From: Candidatus Woesearchaeota archaeon
GTDB lineage: Archaea > Nanobdellota > Nanobdellia > Woesearchaeales > GCA-2686295
Length of the DNA: 64,000 bases
Direction: 5' to 3'
NCBI GenBank assembly: GCA_013202845.1
Contig: JABMPT010000013.1
Location: 1-64,000 of the forward strand
Part shown: in pieces, positions 49,279 through 57,260 of the stretch
Layout of the letters: the number at the start of each line of letters is the position of its first letter
How positions within the stretch are numbered: the first letter of the stretch is position 1
The notes under the pieces: model-generated
Database searches by the model: none
Seen by the model: only the letters and a program-made list of their open reading frames with translations
Told to the model about the DNA's origin: nothing
Program-made: the position numbers and the translations under genes

Positions 49279-49533
49279 ATGGAAGGAGTTATTTCAAATT
49301 TCAGACAGGCAAGACATCACACTTATAGTAATCAGATGATTATTATAGCTGATTCTTTGAAGAATAAATTAGACGCTGAGAAGCTTGTCGGCAAGAAAGT
49401 CACTTGGAATACTGGCAAGAAAGACATTGTTGGTGAGATCAGAAGTGCTCATGGCAATAGAGGCGCTTTAAGAGTTCTTTTCGAGACTGGTATGCCTGGT
49501 CAATCTATAGGGCAAAAAGTAAAAATAGAATAA
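49279..49533 (+). CDS. rpl35ae: Ribosomal protein L35Ae (84 aa)
   Basis: GVISNFRQARHHTYSNQMII, VGKKVTWNTGKKDIVGEIRSAHGNRGALRVLFETGMPGQSIG matches the L35Ae (L33-like) family of the archaeal and eukaryotic large subunit. Length is normal. It follows the tRNA-Val modules and probably has its own promoter. Confidence 0.95.
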   Translation: MEGVISNFRQARHHTYSNQMIIIADSLKNKLDAEKLVGKKVTWNTGKKDIVGEIRSAHGNRGALRVLFETGMPGQSIGQKVKIE

Positions 49534-49540
49534 ATTTTTC

Positions 49541-49657
49541 TTATAATCCTGGTATCGGTATAGGAATTATTCCTGCTGCCACTAAGAACATGAATATTGC
49601 GCCTATAAAGAATCCTAGTATGATACCTTTGATGAAATCCGCCGGAGACATTAACAT
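49541..49657 (-). CDS. Small hydrophobic protein (38 aa)
   Basis: ATG at 49657 is preceded by GAGAGGTG with a spacing of 8 nt; TAA at 49541-49543. The product MLMSPADFIKGIILGFFIGA, then a hydrophobic stretch ending IPIPIPGL, is one membrane helix with a Pro-rich end. An internal ATG two codons on is possible. Overlooked by length cut-offs. It is convergent with L35Ae. Confidence 0.55.
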   Translation of the reverse strand: MLMSPADFIKGIILGFFIGAIFMFLVAAGIIPIPIPGL

Positions 49658-49756
49658 TGTGTTTTCACCTCTCTATTAGAATTATTTATGAAGCTCAGAC
49701 TATTTAAAACTTTCTATAGAGAGTGTTTTAGAAATCAAAAACTTTGTTTTTAGAAA

Positions 49757-49767
49757 AATTTATATAG
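49757..49767 (+). promoter_or_regulatory. TATA box for 49819-51069
   Basis: AATTTATATAG, about 52-62 nt before the TTG start; transcript with a leader of about 30 nt containing GAGGTG. Confidence 0.55.
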
Positions 49768-49818
49768 TAGTGATGGCAATTTTAACTTATAAATAAGCTT
49801 ATTTAAGAGGTGTATGGC

Positions 49819-51069
49819 TTGAAGAAAAAATTACCTGCATTATTGACGCTGTTCTTGATTATTCTTAGCATGATTCCTTTTGTAAGTGCACAACAGGGCT
49901 CTGAAGAAGCTTTTGGGCAGGTATTCGAAATGGTTATCTCTGTATTTCTGAATTTAGCAAGTAAAACTGTCACAATGCCTATATTTGGCGGAGAGGCTTC
50001 GTATCTTGCATTGTTTGCAACATGGCTTATTATCTTCTCACTTTTCTGGGTTGGCACAGGAAAGATTCCTCCATTCAAAGATTCTGGTCAGGAATATAAA
50101 GGTGCAAGAAAGATATTTGCAATATCATTATCTTTACTGGTTTCATTCGGTTCTCCACTTCCAGTTATGATCACAAATTTCATGCATTCGTGGTTCAGCA
50201 TAGCTATTTGGTATGCTTCCATATTATTTGGTATACTGCTGTTATGGGCTATTACAAGTCTTGGCAGCAGAGGATTTTCAGGCCTTTCGAAGTATGGTGC
50301 TGAGAGCAAACAGACCTGGAGAGAAGCTTCAGACATGGTTAGAGGAACTTACAGAGAAGGAAAAGCTGTCAAGAATGAAGGCTCTGCTTTAAAAGGTCTT
50401 AGAGGGCTTATAGGAAATGAAAAAGCCAGAGGTGCAAACTTAATCCAAGAACTTGAGAAATTAAAGCAGGTTATCGTTGTCTTGAGAAACACTGGTAGCC
50501 CGGAAGCAAAAGAAGAACTATTCACTTCATTGAGAACGTTTTCTACTATATTACAAGATGAAACAATGGCTAGTGTATTAGACACTAAAATAAAAGATGT
50601 CCTTCAACAGCTTCAAGAAAGAGACGGTAAGGTTATAAAAGGGTTGAATCGCTATAAAAAAGAACAAGATGATCTGAAACAACACCTCATAAATACCGTA
50701 GGAAAATCTGCTACTGAAGCTGATGCAGATGTACAGAAAGCAATCGAAGACAGCAAGAAAGTCGCTGCAATTGAAGGTGAATTGAACAACATAATAACAA
50801 CTATATCCACTGATATGCATAATGTAACAGAAGCGACAAAAGTTTTAAAGAATGCTATCGCCAACCCAAATGATGCTAATCTTGCCAATGCAGAAAATAC
50901 GATTGACAAACTCATACAACATGTCAAAGCTGAAGAAGCATGGCTTAACAAAGCAAATGCCCTAATAGAGCAGATACAAGCTTTGCTTACAAATGAACTT
51001 AAAGTCCTTACGGAAGCTTGCAAGCTTGACATGAATATTAGCAAGATTGAGAGAAAAGGATTGGCTTAG
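49819..51069 (+). CDS. Membrane protein with long helical domain (416 aa)
   Basis: The TTG start at 49819 is chosen: GAGGTG lies 6 nt before it and the product begins MKKKLPALLTLFLIILSMIP, a clear signal or anchor segment; the GTG at 49810 would sit inside the ribosome site. Four hydrophobic segments (about 5-25, 33-50, 62-82, 100-150) are followed by a 270-residue helical, coiled-coil domain rich in Glu/Lys (LIQELEKLKQVIVVLRN ... ALIEQIQALLTNEL). No known domain. The coiled coil is probably cytoplasmic. It is convergent with the tagged TPR gene 51066 (4-nt overlap). Confidence 0.78.
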   Translation: MKKKLPALLTLFLIILSMIPFVSAQQGSEEAFGQVFEMVISVFLNLASKTVTMPIFGGEASYLALFATWLIIFSLFWVGTGKIPPFKDSGQEYKGARKIFAISLSLLVSFGSPLPVMITNFMHSWFSIAIWYASILFGILLLWAITSLGSRGFSGLSKYGAESKQTWREASDMVRGTYREGKAVKNEGSALKGLRGLIGNEKARGANLIQELEKLKQVIVVLRNTGSPEAKEELFTSLRTFSTILQDETMASVLDTKIKDVLQQLQERDGKVIKGLNRYKKEQDDLKQHLINTVGKSATEADADVQKAIEDSKKVAAIEGELNNIITTISTDMHNVTEATKVLKNAIANPNDANLANAENTIDKLIQHVKAEEAWLNKANALIEQIQALLTNELKVLTEACKLDMNISKIERKGLA

Positions 51070-51626
51070 AACAATATAAACTTCTTCTTTTTACCATGAT
51101 ACATCTGATTTAGAATGTCACCTTTTCTAAGTCTATAGGATTTATTGTTTGGCTTCAAGATTATTGCCCTATCGCACGCGTCTATTGCTTCATCATATTT
51201 TTTCATTTCACTATATAGAAAGCTTATATTAATCCATATATCTGCGTAATCTTCAGGCACTTTTGGTTTATTATTCCTCTTATATGCTTCAAGTGTTGAT
51301 TTAAGAGTATTTACTTCTCTAAGCAATGAATTGTAATCATTCCTCAACTTTTTATAATTATAATCTCTAGCCAAATACTCTTCTACAGAATCATCAAGAT
51401 TGTTTTGCACTGAATTCATAACTCTTGCTTTTGTCTGGCACACCAAAGAGTACTCTCTAAAATCTGTTAGCCCACACACTCCTTCATACACTGTGAATAC
51501 TGTTAATGCTGATAACAACCACATCTGTTTAGGAATGCGTCTTCTTGATTTCTTTACTTTTATCTCTAGAGTTTCTAAATCATCGAATTCTTTTTCCAAT
51601 TCTTCAACAGTTAAATTTTGCACCAA
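51066..51626 (-). CDS. Distant tagged membrane TPR protein (186 aa)
   Basis: Begins MVQNLTVEELEKEFDDLETL then EIKVKKS, the same tag as genes 887-4141 about 46 kb away. A membrane segment (about 33-46) with VYEG and REYSLV repeats the juxtamembrane block of 2746 and 4141. A central helical part (about 60-115) and one or two TPR units (about 118-175, IWINISFLYSEMKKYDEAIDACDRAIILKP) follow. The promoter shows the shared motif at 51672-51695 plus TATA at 51657-51667. This copy shows the family is dispersed and not only a local duplication. Confidence 0.85.
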   Translation of the reverse strand: MVQNLTVEELEKEFDDLETLEIKVKKSRRRIPKQMWLLSALTVFTVYEGVCGLTDFREYSLVCQTKARVMNSVQNNLDDSVEEYLARDYNYKKLRNDYNSLLREVNTLKSTLEAYKRNNKPKVPEDYADIWINISFLYSEMKKYDEAIDACDRAIILKPNNKSYRLRKGDILNQMYHGKKKKFILF

Positions 51627-51656
51627 AACACCTCAATTATCTTAATGGATGTACTG

Positions 51657-51667
51657 TTTAAAAAGTG
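51657..51667 (-). promoter_or_regulatory. TATA box for TPR gene 51066-51626
   Basis: CACTTTTTAAAC on the minus strand, about 31-41 nt before the ATG; identical in core to the TATA box of 24523. Confidence 0.55.
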
Positions 51668-51671
51668 TTTA

Positions 51672-51695
51672 CCAAGATTTTTCGAAAGATTTTCG
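51672..51695 (-). promoter_or_regulatory. Shared two-half-site regulatory motif, copy B
   Basis: Minus strand: CGAAAATCTT, one base, CGAAAAATCTT. A further related unit, CGAAAATCCTTCAGAAAAAA, lies at 51696-51715, so the site is doubled. Just upstream of TATA as in the other two loci. Confidence 0.55.
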
Positions 51696-51766
51696 TTTTT
51701 TCTGAAGGATTTTCGACTAGTAAAAATTGTAAGTTTTGCTTAAAAGTTTTAGAACCATTATTTTTC

Positions 51767-51790
51767 ACTATTTATTGTATAAACAATATA
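51767..51790. repeat. Dyad element shared with PadR promoter region
   Basis: ACTATTTATTGTATAAACAA then TATA; matches 53831-53854 with one clear substitution in the first 23 bases. Both are near palindromic. A possible second PadR-bound site. Confidence 0.4.
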
Positions 51791-51875
51791 TTGTAAAACC
51801 AATAAATACTAAAAATATAGCTAATAAAATATTTAGTTTTTGCTTAAATTTTTTAAAAAGAAAAATCATCAAAAA

Positions 51876-52682
51876 TTATATCATATCCAAAGGACTCTTA
51901 ACCTGTCTCTTTGCAGCATCAGAAACATGAGTATATATCTGTGTCGTCGACAAATCAGCATGGCCAAGCAGCTCCTGGATTAGCCTAATATCAGTTCCAT
52001 TCTCCAATAAATGGGTTGCAAAACTATGCCTTAAAGTGTGAGGAGTAACATGTTTATTAATGCTAGAACGAGCTGCAGAAGCTGAAACAATTTGCTGTAC
52101 ATTTCTTGTAGTGAGTGCACCTCGTCTTCCAGGAAACAAATACTCTGAATCATGCTTCTCGAGATATTTCTGAAGATCCTTGACCAGCTTTTCAGACAAT
52201 ATTACTAAGCGATCTTTAGCGCCTTTTCCGCCCCTAACCCAAGCAGTTTTCTTATCCAATTCAAGTTGGTTTACCTTCATATTAACAAGCTCTGAAACAC
52301 GGATTCCAGAAGCATATAGCATCTTTAACATCAACTTACTCTTCCTGGATCCTGCATTCTTTATGATCTCCTTGACTTCTTCCTTAGAAAGCACTACTGG
52401 AAGCTGCCTGGAAATCTTAGGAGTCTTAATATTAGTAAAACCCTTTCCAAGCACTTCATTATAATAGAAAAGCAGGGCTGAACGAGCTAGATTAACGCTT
52501 CTAGGCGATAACTGCCTATCAGACATCAAATAGGCCAGATAGCTTTTAACATCATTTAAACCCACTTCTTTAGGATTTTTCTTTGCAAACAGAACAAAGT
52601 GTTTATTATACTTTAGATACGCTTTCATAGTTTCAGGGCTGTAACCCCTTAATTTTAACTCGTTTTCTAAGAGCGGGAACAT
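51876..52682 (-). CDS. xerA: Tyrosine recombinase XerA (268 aa)
   Basis: All catalytic residues are present: Arg in SGIRVSEL, Lys in GKGAKDRL, HxxR in TPHTLRHSFATHL, His in LGHADLSTT and Tyr in QIYTHVSD. N-terminal SAM-like DNA-binding domain (about 1-85). Length and core fit archaeal XerA, which resolves chromosome dimers at dif without partner. Alternatively an integrase, but no element boundaries adjoin it. An 8-bp inverted repeat (52706/52730) sits in the promoter region. Confidence 0.93.
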   Translation of the reverse strand: MFPLLENELKLRGYSPETMKAYLKYNKHFVLFAKKNPKEVGLNDVKSYLAYLMSDRQLSPRSVNLARSALLFYYNEVLGKGFTNIKTPKISRQLPVVLSKEEVKEIIKNAGSRKSKLMLKMLYASGIRVSELVNMKVNQLELDKKTAWVRGGKGAKDRLVILSEKLVKDLQKYLEKHDSEYLFPGRRGALTTRNVQQIVSASAARSSINKHVTPHTLRHSFATHLLENGTDIRLIQELLGHADLSTTQIYTHVSDAAKRQVKSPLDMI

Positions 52683-52705
52683 TGTCTACCTCTTTTTACC
52701 CTTAA

Positions 52706-52737
52706 AAACTTCGGGTAAGATACATTATGCGAAGTTT
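52706..52737. promoter_or_regulatory. Inverted repeat upstream of xerA
   Basis: AAACTTCG (52706-52713) and CGAAGTTT (52730-52737) form a perfect 8-bp dyad with a 16-nt spacer, about 24 nt upstream of the xerA ATG. It may be an operator; arms and spacing do not fit known archaeal dif sites. Confidence 0.4.
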
Positions 52738-52883
52738 AATTTATAAATATATCGTTTTTTGATATGTTTCTCGACGAGAAGCTGTTTAAAACCCCTTATT
52801 ATGCCAGAAAAGGCAGGCTTTTTGAAAGAAAAACATAATATTTAAGTATGAAAATAAACTACCTAACTAATTGGGGGGTAATA

Positions 52884-53249
52884 ATGAATGCAGAACTTGT
52901 ATTGAATCAACCAATAAATGCAGATAACCTTAAACAATTATTTGTTTTATTTGCAGAAACACATGATGCACCAACAGTAGATGGCCATTTTGAATTCTTA
53001 GAAAAAAAAGGGATAGATCGTTTACTATCACATAATACTGTCCGTCTTAACTCTTCACCAGGAGTTGAGTTCATTGTAGATCTAATTCAGATGCCAAATG
53101 AACAAGAGAAGATAGCTACAACTGAAGAATATAAACTATCAATATTTGGTTGTAATGATCATCTTTCAGGCGGTAAACCAGATGAATTAGAGGCTAAGAT
53201 ACGAGCCTACCTTAAACAAGAAGGAATAGATTACAAAGAAGTAAATTAA
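52884..53249 (+). CDS. Hypothetical protein (121 aa)
   Basis: The start is at ATG 52884 after a GGGGGG tract with 5-nt spacing; an upstream in-frame ATG at 52848 would read through the ribosome site. Not recognised: small alpha/beta protein (VEFIVDLIQMPNEQEKIATTEEYKLSIFG). No export signal or cysteine cluster. It lies between xerA and the PadR gene on the opposite strand. A TATA-like element is near 52845. Confidence 0.65.
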   Translation: MNAELVLNQPINADNLKQLFVLFAETHDAPTVDGHFEFLEKKGIDRLLSHNTVRLNSSPGVEFIVDLIQMPNEQEKIATTEEYKLSIFGCNDHLSGGKPDELEAKIRAYLKQEGIDYKEVN

Positions 53250-53306
53250 TATAACTCTTAACTGAAAACTTGTTTTTAAAACTTTTAAGCATTTCTCATA
53301 CTTTTT

Positions 53307-53765
53307 TTAACTAACTCTATAGTGCTTCCTCTGAATGACATGCTTCAGCCCATAGAAATAATTGCTGAACAATTTGTACATCAACTTCATCTCAGTTTCG
53401 CCTTCAGGGGTTAATTGGTACACCTTCTTTCGACCAAACCTCCTGTACTTGACTAATTTCTTCTTTCTCAGCTTCTTTAGTGCCGGGTAAATTGTCCCTG
53501 GAGTAAGCATCGCCCCCTTCCTCCGCCCTATTTTTTTTGCCAAGTCCTCGCCGCAAAGCCTCTTTCGGCCAACCTCGTGTAATATCAAGAAGCTCAAAAA
53601 ACCTTTGAGCTCCAGATACTCCGACTCAACCTTGTTGTCACTGGTTTTCTTAGACTGCCCTTTTGAAACTTTGTTGTCACTTCGAGTTTTCGCTGCTTGT
53701 TTCATCTTTACAGTCCTAGTTCTTCGCTTCGTTGTCTCTGTTTTAGCTCGAGTCATTAAATACAT
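53307..53765 (-). CDS. PadR-family transcriptional regulator (152 aa)
   Basis: The winged-helix core (about 48-135) matches PadR: LKGFLSFLILHEVGRKRLCGEDLAKKIG, then LTPGTIYPALKKLRKKKLVKYRR and VYQLTPEGE. The N-terminal 45 residues are strongly basic and low-complexity (KRRTRTVKMKQAAKTRS), unusual for the family; an archaeal DNA-binding extension may be intended, or the true start is later. A perfect palindrome (53801-53824) lies 36 nt upstream, most likely its own operator. Confidence 0.83.
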   Translation of the reverse strand: MYLMTRAKTETTKRRTRTVKMKQAAKTRSDNKVSKGQSKKTSDNKVESEYLELKGFLSFLILHEVGRKRLCGEDLAKKIGRRKGAMLTPGTIYPALKKLRKKKLVKYRRFGRKKVYQLTPEGETEMKLMYKLFSNYFYGLKHVIQRKHYRVS

Positions 53766-53800
53766 ATAAAGAAAATATTTTATAAATATATTGGTTATAA

Positions 53801-53824
53801 AATATATAGTTTAGACTATATATT
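53801..53824. promoter_or_regulatory. Perfect palindromic operator upstream of padR-like gene
   Basis: AATATATAGT-TTAG-ACTATATATT: 10-bp arms without mismatch and a 4-nt spacer. PadR proteins commonly bind such dyads in their own promoters. A second related element follows at 53831. Confidence 0.6.
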
Positions 53825-53830
53825 GTACGA

Positions 53831-53854
53831 ACTATTTATTGGATAAACAATATT
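53831..53854. repeat. Dyad element, copy near PadR operator
   Basis: ACTATTTATTGGATAAACAA then TATT; one substitution from the 51767-51790 copy. The inner TTTAT-TGG-ATAAA is a small dyad. Confidence 0.4.
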
Positions 53855-53947
53855 AAAAATTACGAAAAATCCATGATTTTTGACCAAAAAGAAGGTTTGA
53901 AAAAGTAAGTTAGAGCTAAGAAGGATACAAAAAACAAAAAATAGGCT

Positions 53948-54502
53948 TTATTCTATCATCTGAGAAACAGCAAGTTCAATATTAAGCACGTTTTTCCGTG
54001 CTTGCAGGTCCTTAAACACATAGTCAAGAGAGATAAACACATCACCATTGACGAGCTGCCGCACGACAGGAATGCCCTTAGCGACTATCCTGCCTATAAG
54101 TGCCTCGCATAATTCCATAGTTAAACCCAGCTTTTTAGAGAGTTTCACGACGGAAACACGGTCTTCTTCAGTATAAATACCTAAGAAAATCTCCTGTTCA
54201 CGCTTAGAAAGCTCTATCTCACTGAAATTCTGGGAGTAAAAGTGAGGATTAAGCTGCATCTGTATCTCATCCACTTTATCAGAGAGCTTATCAACTTTGG
54301 CCTCAATATTAGCAAGATATTCATAGTTTGTCTGTATCTCATTGGTATTCTGGTTTATAGAATCAAGATGCATGTCTATTTCATCTTTTGTCGACTTAAA
54401 AGCACCTTTTAAGTTGTGCTTCAAGATTGAAAAATCTTTCGTCAGTAACACCAATTTTTTAGCTAACTCTGTAAATTTCTTACTGCTAAATATGTTGATC
54501 AC
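53948..54502 (-). CDS. Coiled-coil winged-helix protein (184 aa)
   Basis: The N-terminal 90 residues are coiled coil (FSILKHNLKGAFKSTKDEIDMHL ... ANIEAKVDKLSDKVDEIQ). The C-terminal part (about 105-175) carries a helix-turn-helix candidate (DRVSVVKLSKKLGLTMELCEALIGRIVAKG) with a wing (VVRQLVNGDVFISLDY). Probably a dimeric DNA-binding protein. Start MINIFSSKK is the first ATG and is preceded by GGGGTGATC. Not a known named family. The gene is divergent from 54635 across a 130-nt promoter region. Confidence 0.75.
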   Translation of the reverse strand: MINIFSSKKFTELAKKLVLLTKDFSILKHNLKGAFKSTKDEIDMHLDSINQNTNEIQTNYEYLANIEAKVDKLSDKVDEIQMQLNPHFYSQNFSEIELSKREQEIFLGIYTEEDRVSVVKLSKKLGLTMELCEALIGRIVAKGIPVVRQLVNGDVFISLDYVFKDLQARKNVLNIELAVSQMIE

Positions 54503-54634
54503 CCCAGATAGAAATGAGCACTGATTCTTTTTTAAAGATTATTATGCTGACATTTCATATATTGCAGTGGTCAAATACTTATCTATACTTATCCATACAA
54601 TAATTTTAAAAAGAAATGAAGCTTTTTTCAGAGA

Positions 54635-55246
54635 ATGACAAAGAAAGAGCTTGCAATCACACTCTCGAAACTGGAGCTTTTCTCGTCGCCAGACGTAAGA
54701 GCAGAACAGTATCCTACAGATTCTGAAATAGCTGCAGAGATACTTTGGCAGGCTTATATGAATGGTAACATTGAAGAGAAAACAATCGCTGATCTTGGCG
54801 CAGGAACTGGAATTTTAGGTATTGGTTGCTTGTTGCTCGGAGCAAAAAAAGTTTTCTTCGTCGAGAAAGACAGGAAAGCTGTTGAAGTATTGGTAAAAAA
54901 CCTTGCAGGCACAGGATGTGAAAACTTTGAAATTGTTAATGAAGATATACAAACCTTTAACCAAAAAGTAGATGTCGTAGTGCAAAATCCACCGTTTGGC
55001 ACAAAAGAGAAGCACGCTGACATAAACTTCCTTGACAAAGCAATGCAACTAGCGCCTATCATCTACACATTCCATAAGACAGAGACAAAGGATTTTATAT
55101 ATTCTCACGTCGAGAAAGCAGGTTTCAAAACCTCACAGTACTGGGAGCTCGACTTTCCGTTGAAAAAAACAATGAAACAGCACAGGAAGAAGCTTGAAAG
55201 GATTAGAGTGAGCTGTTTTCGCATAGTTAAATTTATAAAGGAATAG
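54635..55246 (+). CDS. METTL5-like methyltransferase (203 aa)
   Basis: SAM-dependent methyltransferase: ADLGAGTGILGIG (about 49-61), then VFFVEKDRKAV, and NPPFGTK (about 112-118), the NPPF motif of amino-methylating enzymes. The LxLFSSPDVRAEQYPTDSEIAAEIL start is typical of archaeal METTL5-like proteins; METTL5 methylates adenosine in 18S rRNA in eukaryotes, so a 16S rRNA or related target is plausible. Rpo11 follows after 16 nt. Confidence 0.9.
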   Translation: MTKKELAITLSKLELFSSPDVRAEQYPTDSEIAAEILWQAYMNGNIEEKTIADLGAGTGILGIGCLLLGAKKVFFVEKDRKAVEVLVKNLAGTGCENFEIVNEDIQTFNQKVDVVVQNPPFGTKEKHADINFLDKAMQLAPIIYTFHKTETKDFIYSHVEKAGFKTSQYWELDFPLKKTMKQHRKKLERIRVSCFRIVKFIKE

Positions 55247-55262
55247 CTTTTCACGAAAAAAC

Positions 55263-55541
55263 ATGGAACTAGACTTTATTGAAGACACAAAATACAAAGT
55301 TGTTGTCGACATAAAAGGAGCGGGTCACAGCTTTGCAAACGCTTTGAAGCAGGAGATGTGGAACGACAAGGACATAAGGATTTCTGCGTATAATGTTGAG
55401 CATCCATTGATAGGAATACCTAGAATCATAGTGGAGACTCACACCGGAAAAAAAGATGTTAAGAAAGCATTTATTGACGCTGTAGGAAGATTGAAGAAGA
55501 AGAATGCTACTTTTCTGACAAAAATTAAGAAGCTTAAATAA
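55263..55541 (+). CDS. rpoL: RNA polymerase subunit Rpo11/L (92 aa)
   Basis: The Rpb11-like dimerisation domain: VVDIKGAGHSFANALKQEMW, SAYNVEHPLIGIPRIIVETHTGKKDVKKAF. Partner of Rpo3 in core RNAP assembly. Length is normal. Likely co-transcribed with the methyltransferase upstream. Confidence 0.94.
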   Translation: MELDFIEDTKYKVVVDIKGAGHSFANALKQEMWNDKDIRISAYNVEHPLIGIPRIIVETHTGKKDVKKAFIDAVGRLKKKNATFLTKIKKLK

Positions 55542-55596
55542 TTATTTCTGTTAATATCAATAAAATTTAAATAATAAAACAACCATTCCTAATACC

Positions 55597-56151
55597 ATGG
55601 AGGAAGAGGATAAAAAAACATTGTTAAGGCTTGCCCGAGAGTCTATCGAGACTTATTTCAAGAGGCAGGATCCTGACATAAACAATGTTCTGCATCTCAA
55701 CAAAGAGCAGGGCGTTTTCGTAACTCTTCATAAGCTTGGAGATCTTCGCGGCTGCATTGGTTTTCCAGAGCCTGTCATGCCTTTATTTAAAGCTGTGATT
55801 GAAGCAGCTCGGAACGCAGCTTTTTCAGACCCACGCTTTCCTATCGTAACAAGTGATGAATTAAGATCCATTCAAATCGAAATATCAGTTCTATCAGTTC
55901 CTGAAGAGATAAAAGTGGAAAACACTAAGGATTACAAGAAAGAAATAAAGATTGGAGAGGACGGCTTGATAATAAGAGGTACTTTAGGCTCAGGACTATT
56001 ACTTCCTCAAGTCGCTACAGAAAATAATTTCACAGTCTCCCAATTCTTAAATTGTTTGTGCCAGAAGGCAAGACTGCCATTCTCTGCTTGGGAAGACCCT
56101 GTTAACAAAATCTACAAGTTTCAAGCAGAAGTATTCTCAGAAGAGAAGTGA
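55597..56151 (+). CDS. AMMECR1 domain protein (184 aa)
   Basis: GDLRGCIGFPEPVMPLFKAVIEAARNAAFSDPRFP is the family signature (LRGCIG), and the rest follows the AMMECR1 fold. The conserved Cys in RGCIG may be reactive; no reaction is established for the family, though some members sit with radical-SAM (AmmeMemoRadiSam) systems. Here no such partner is adjacent. Start MEEEDKKTLL follows a weak ribosome site. Confidence 0.92.
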   Translation: MEEEDKKTLLRLARESIETYFKRQDPDINNVLHLNKEQGVFVTLHKLGDLRGCIGFPEPVMPLFKAVIEAARNAAFSDPRFPIVTSDELRSIQIEISVLSVPEEIKVENTKDYKKEIKIGEDGLIIRGTLGSGLLLPQVATENNFTVSQFLNCLCQKARLPFSAWEDPVNKIYKFQAEVFSEEK

Positions 56152-56188
56152 GAAAAACTATTTAAACCTTCGACAAATCCTGCTGTGT

Positions 56189-57259
56189 ATGAGCTCTTTT
56201 CAAGCAGCGGTGTTGAAGTACAAACAAAGCGTAGATTCTGAAATAAAGAAATTCTTTGCTGAAAAAATAAAAAAAGAGAAGGATAAGAGCTTGAAGAAAA
56301 ACTACAAACTCTTGCAAAGCTTTGTTCTTAACGGTGGAAAAAGATTGAGACCTCTGGCCTTAATGATGGCTTACAAAGGTGTTGGCGGAAAGAATAATGT
56401 CATAAGAGCGTCTTTGTCAGTAGAGTTCTTTCACAATGCAACATTGATCGAAGACGATATCATGGATGAGGATGAGTACAGAAGAAACAAACCTACCATC
56501 TACAAGCTTCTAAGAGATGAATTCCTAAACGATTACGGTGAAATAAAGTACAAAGGCTCGTTGTTTGATAGGGAGTCTTCAAGAAACGCTGTTTCAAACG
56601 CAATATTGCTGGGAAATATCCTGTATTCTGTAGGAGCAGAGTGCTTGACAAAGTTTGAAGACAAAAAAACCAGGAGAGCATTGGAGATATACAACGAAGC
56701 TTTCATAAAAGTAAATGAAGGACAGATGAAAGACATGGAGTTTGAAAAGGAGTTTGTATCTGAAGAGGATTATATTGACATGGCTGAGAAGAAATCAGCA
56801 TACCTTGTCAGGGCTTCTGTCGAGATAGGAGCAGTACTTGGAGGCGCTAGCCAGCAACAGATAAACGCATTATCAAAATACGCAATGAATGTCACACTAG
56901 CTTTCCAGATAAAAGACGACTTGATGGATATAGATCCAAACTCAAAGAAAGGTCATGAACTAGGAAGTGATATCAAGCAGGGAAAACAAACTATGTTAAT
57001 AATCAAAGCTTTAGAACTGGGTAATAAAAAAGATAAAAAAAAACTATTGAAGGTTTTAGGAAAGAATAATTCTTCTAAAAAAGAGATAAAAAAAACTATA
57101 GAGCTATTATATTCTACAGGATCTGTTGATTACTGCACAAGCTTTGCAAAGAATAAAGTCAAACAAGGAAAACAACGGCTTAAGAAAGCCAATCTGAGAA
57201 AAGAACAAGAAAACTTCTTCTTAGCATTTGCTGATTTTGTTATAAACAGAAATATTTAA
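56189..57259 (+). CDS. Polyprenyl (geranylgeranyl-type) diphosphate synthase (356 aa)
   Basis: trans-Prenyltransferase with GGKRLRPLALM (about 50-60), first Asp-rich motif DDIMDEDE (about 91-98), and second QIKDDLMDID (about 249-257). Makes the C20 or longer isoprenoid diphosphate for archaeal lipids. The lipid product length is set by residues before the first motif, not judged here. An insertion around 110-130 (NDYGEIKYKGSLFDRESSR) makes it longer than most. Convergent with uppS, 1 nt apart. Confidence 0.92.
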   Translation: MSSFQAAVLKYKQSVDSEIKKFFAEKIKKEKDKSLKKNYKLLQSFVLNGGKRLRPLALMMAYKGVGGKNNVIRASLSVEFFHNATLIEDDIMDEDEYRRNKPTIYKLLRDEFLNDYGEIKYKGSLFDRESSRNAVSNAILLGNILYSVGAECLTKFEDKKTRRALEIYNEAFIKVNEGQMKDMEFEKEFVSEEDYIDMAEKKSAYLVRASVEIGAVLGGASQQQINALSKYAMNVTLAFQIKDDLMDIDPNSKKGHELGSDIKQGKQTMLIIKALELGNKKDKKKLLKVLGKNNSSKKEIKKTIELLYSTGSVDYCTSFAKNKVKQGKQRLKKANLRKEQENFFLAFADFVINRNI

Positions 57260-57260
57260 T

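Noticed and set aside
51876-52740. dif site near xerA
   Set aside because: The inverted repeat at 52706-52737 has 8-bp arms and a 16-nt spacer, unlike the archaeal dif layout.
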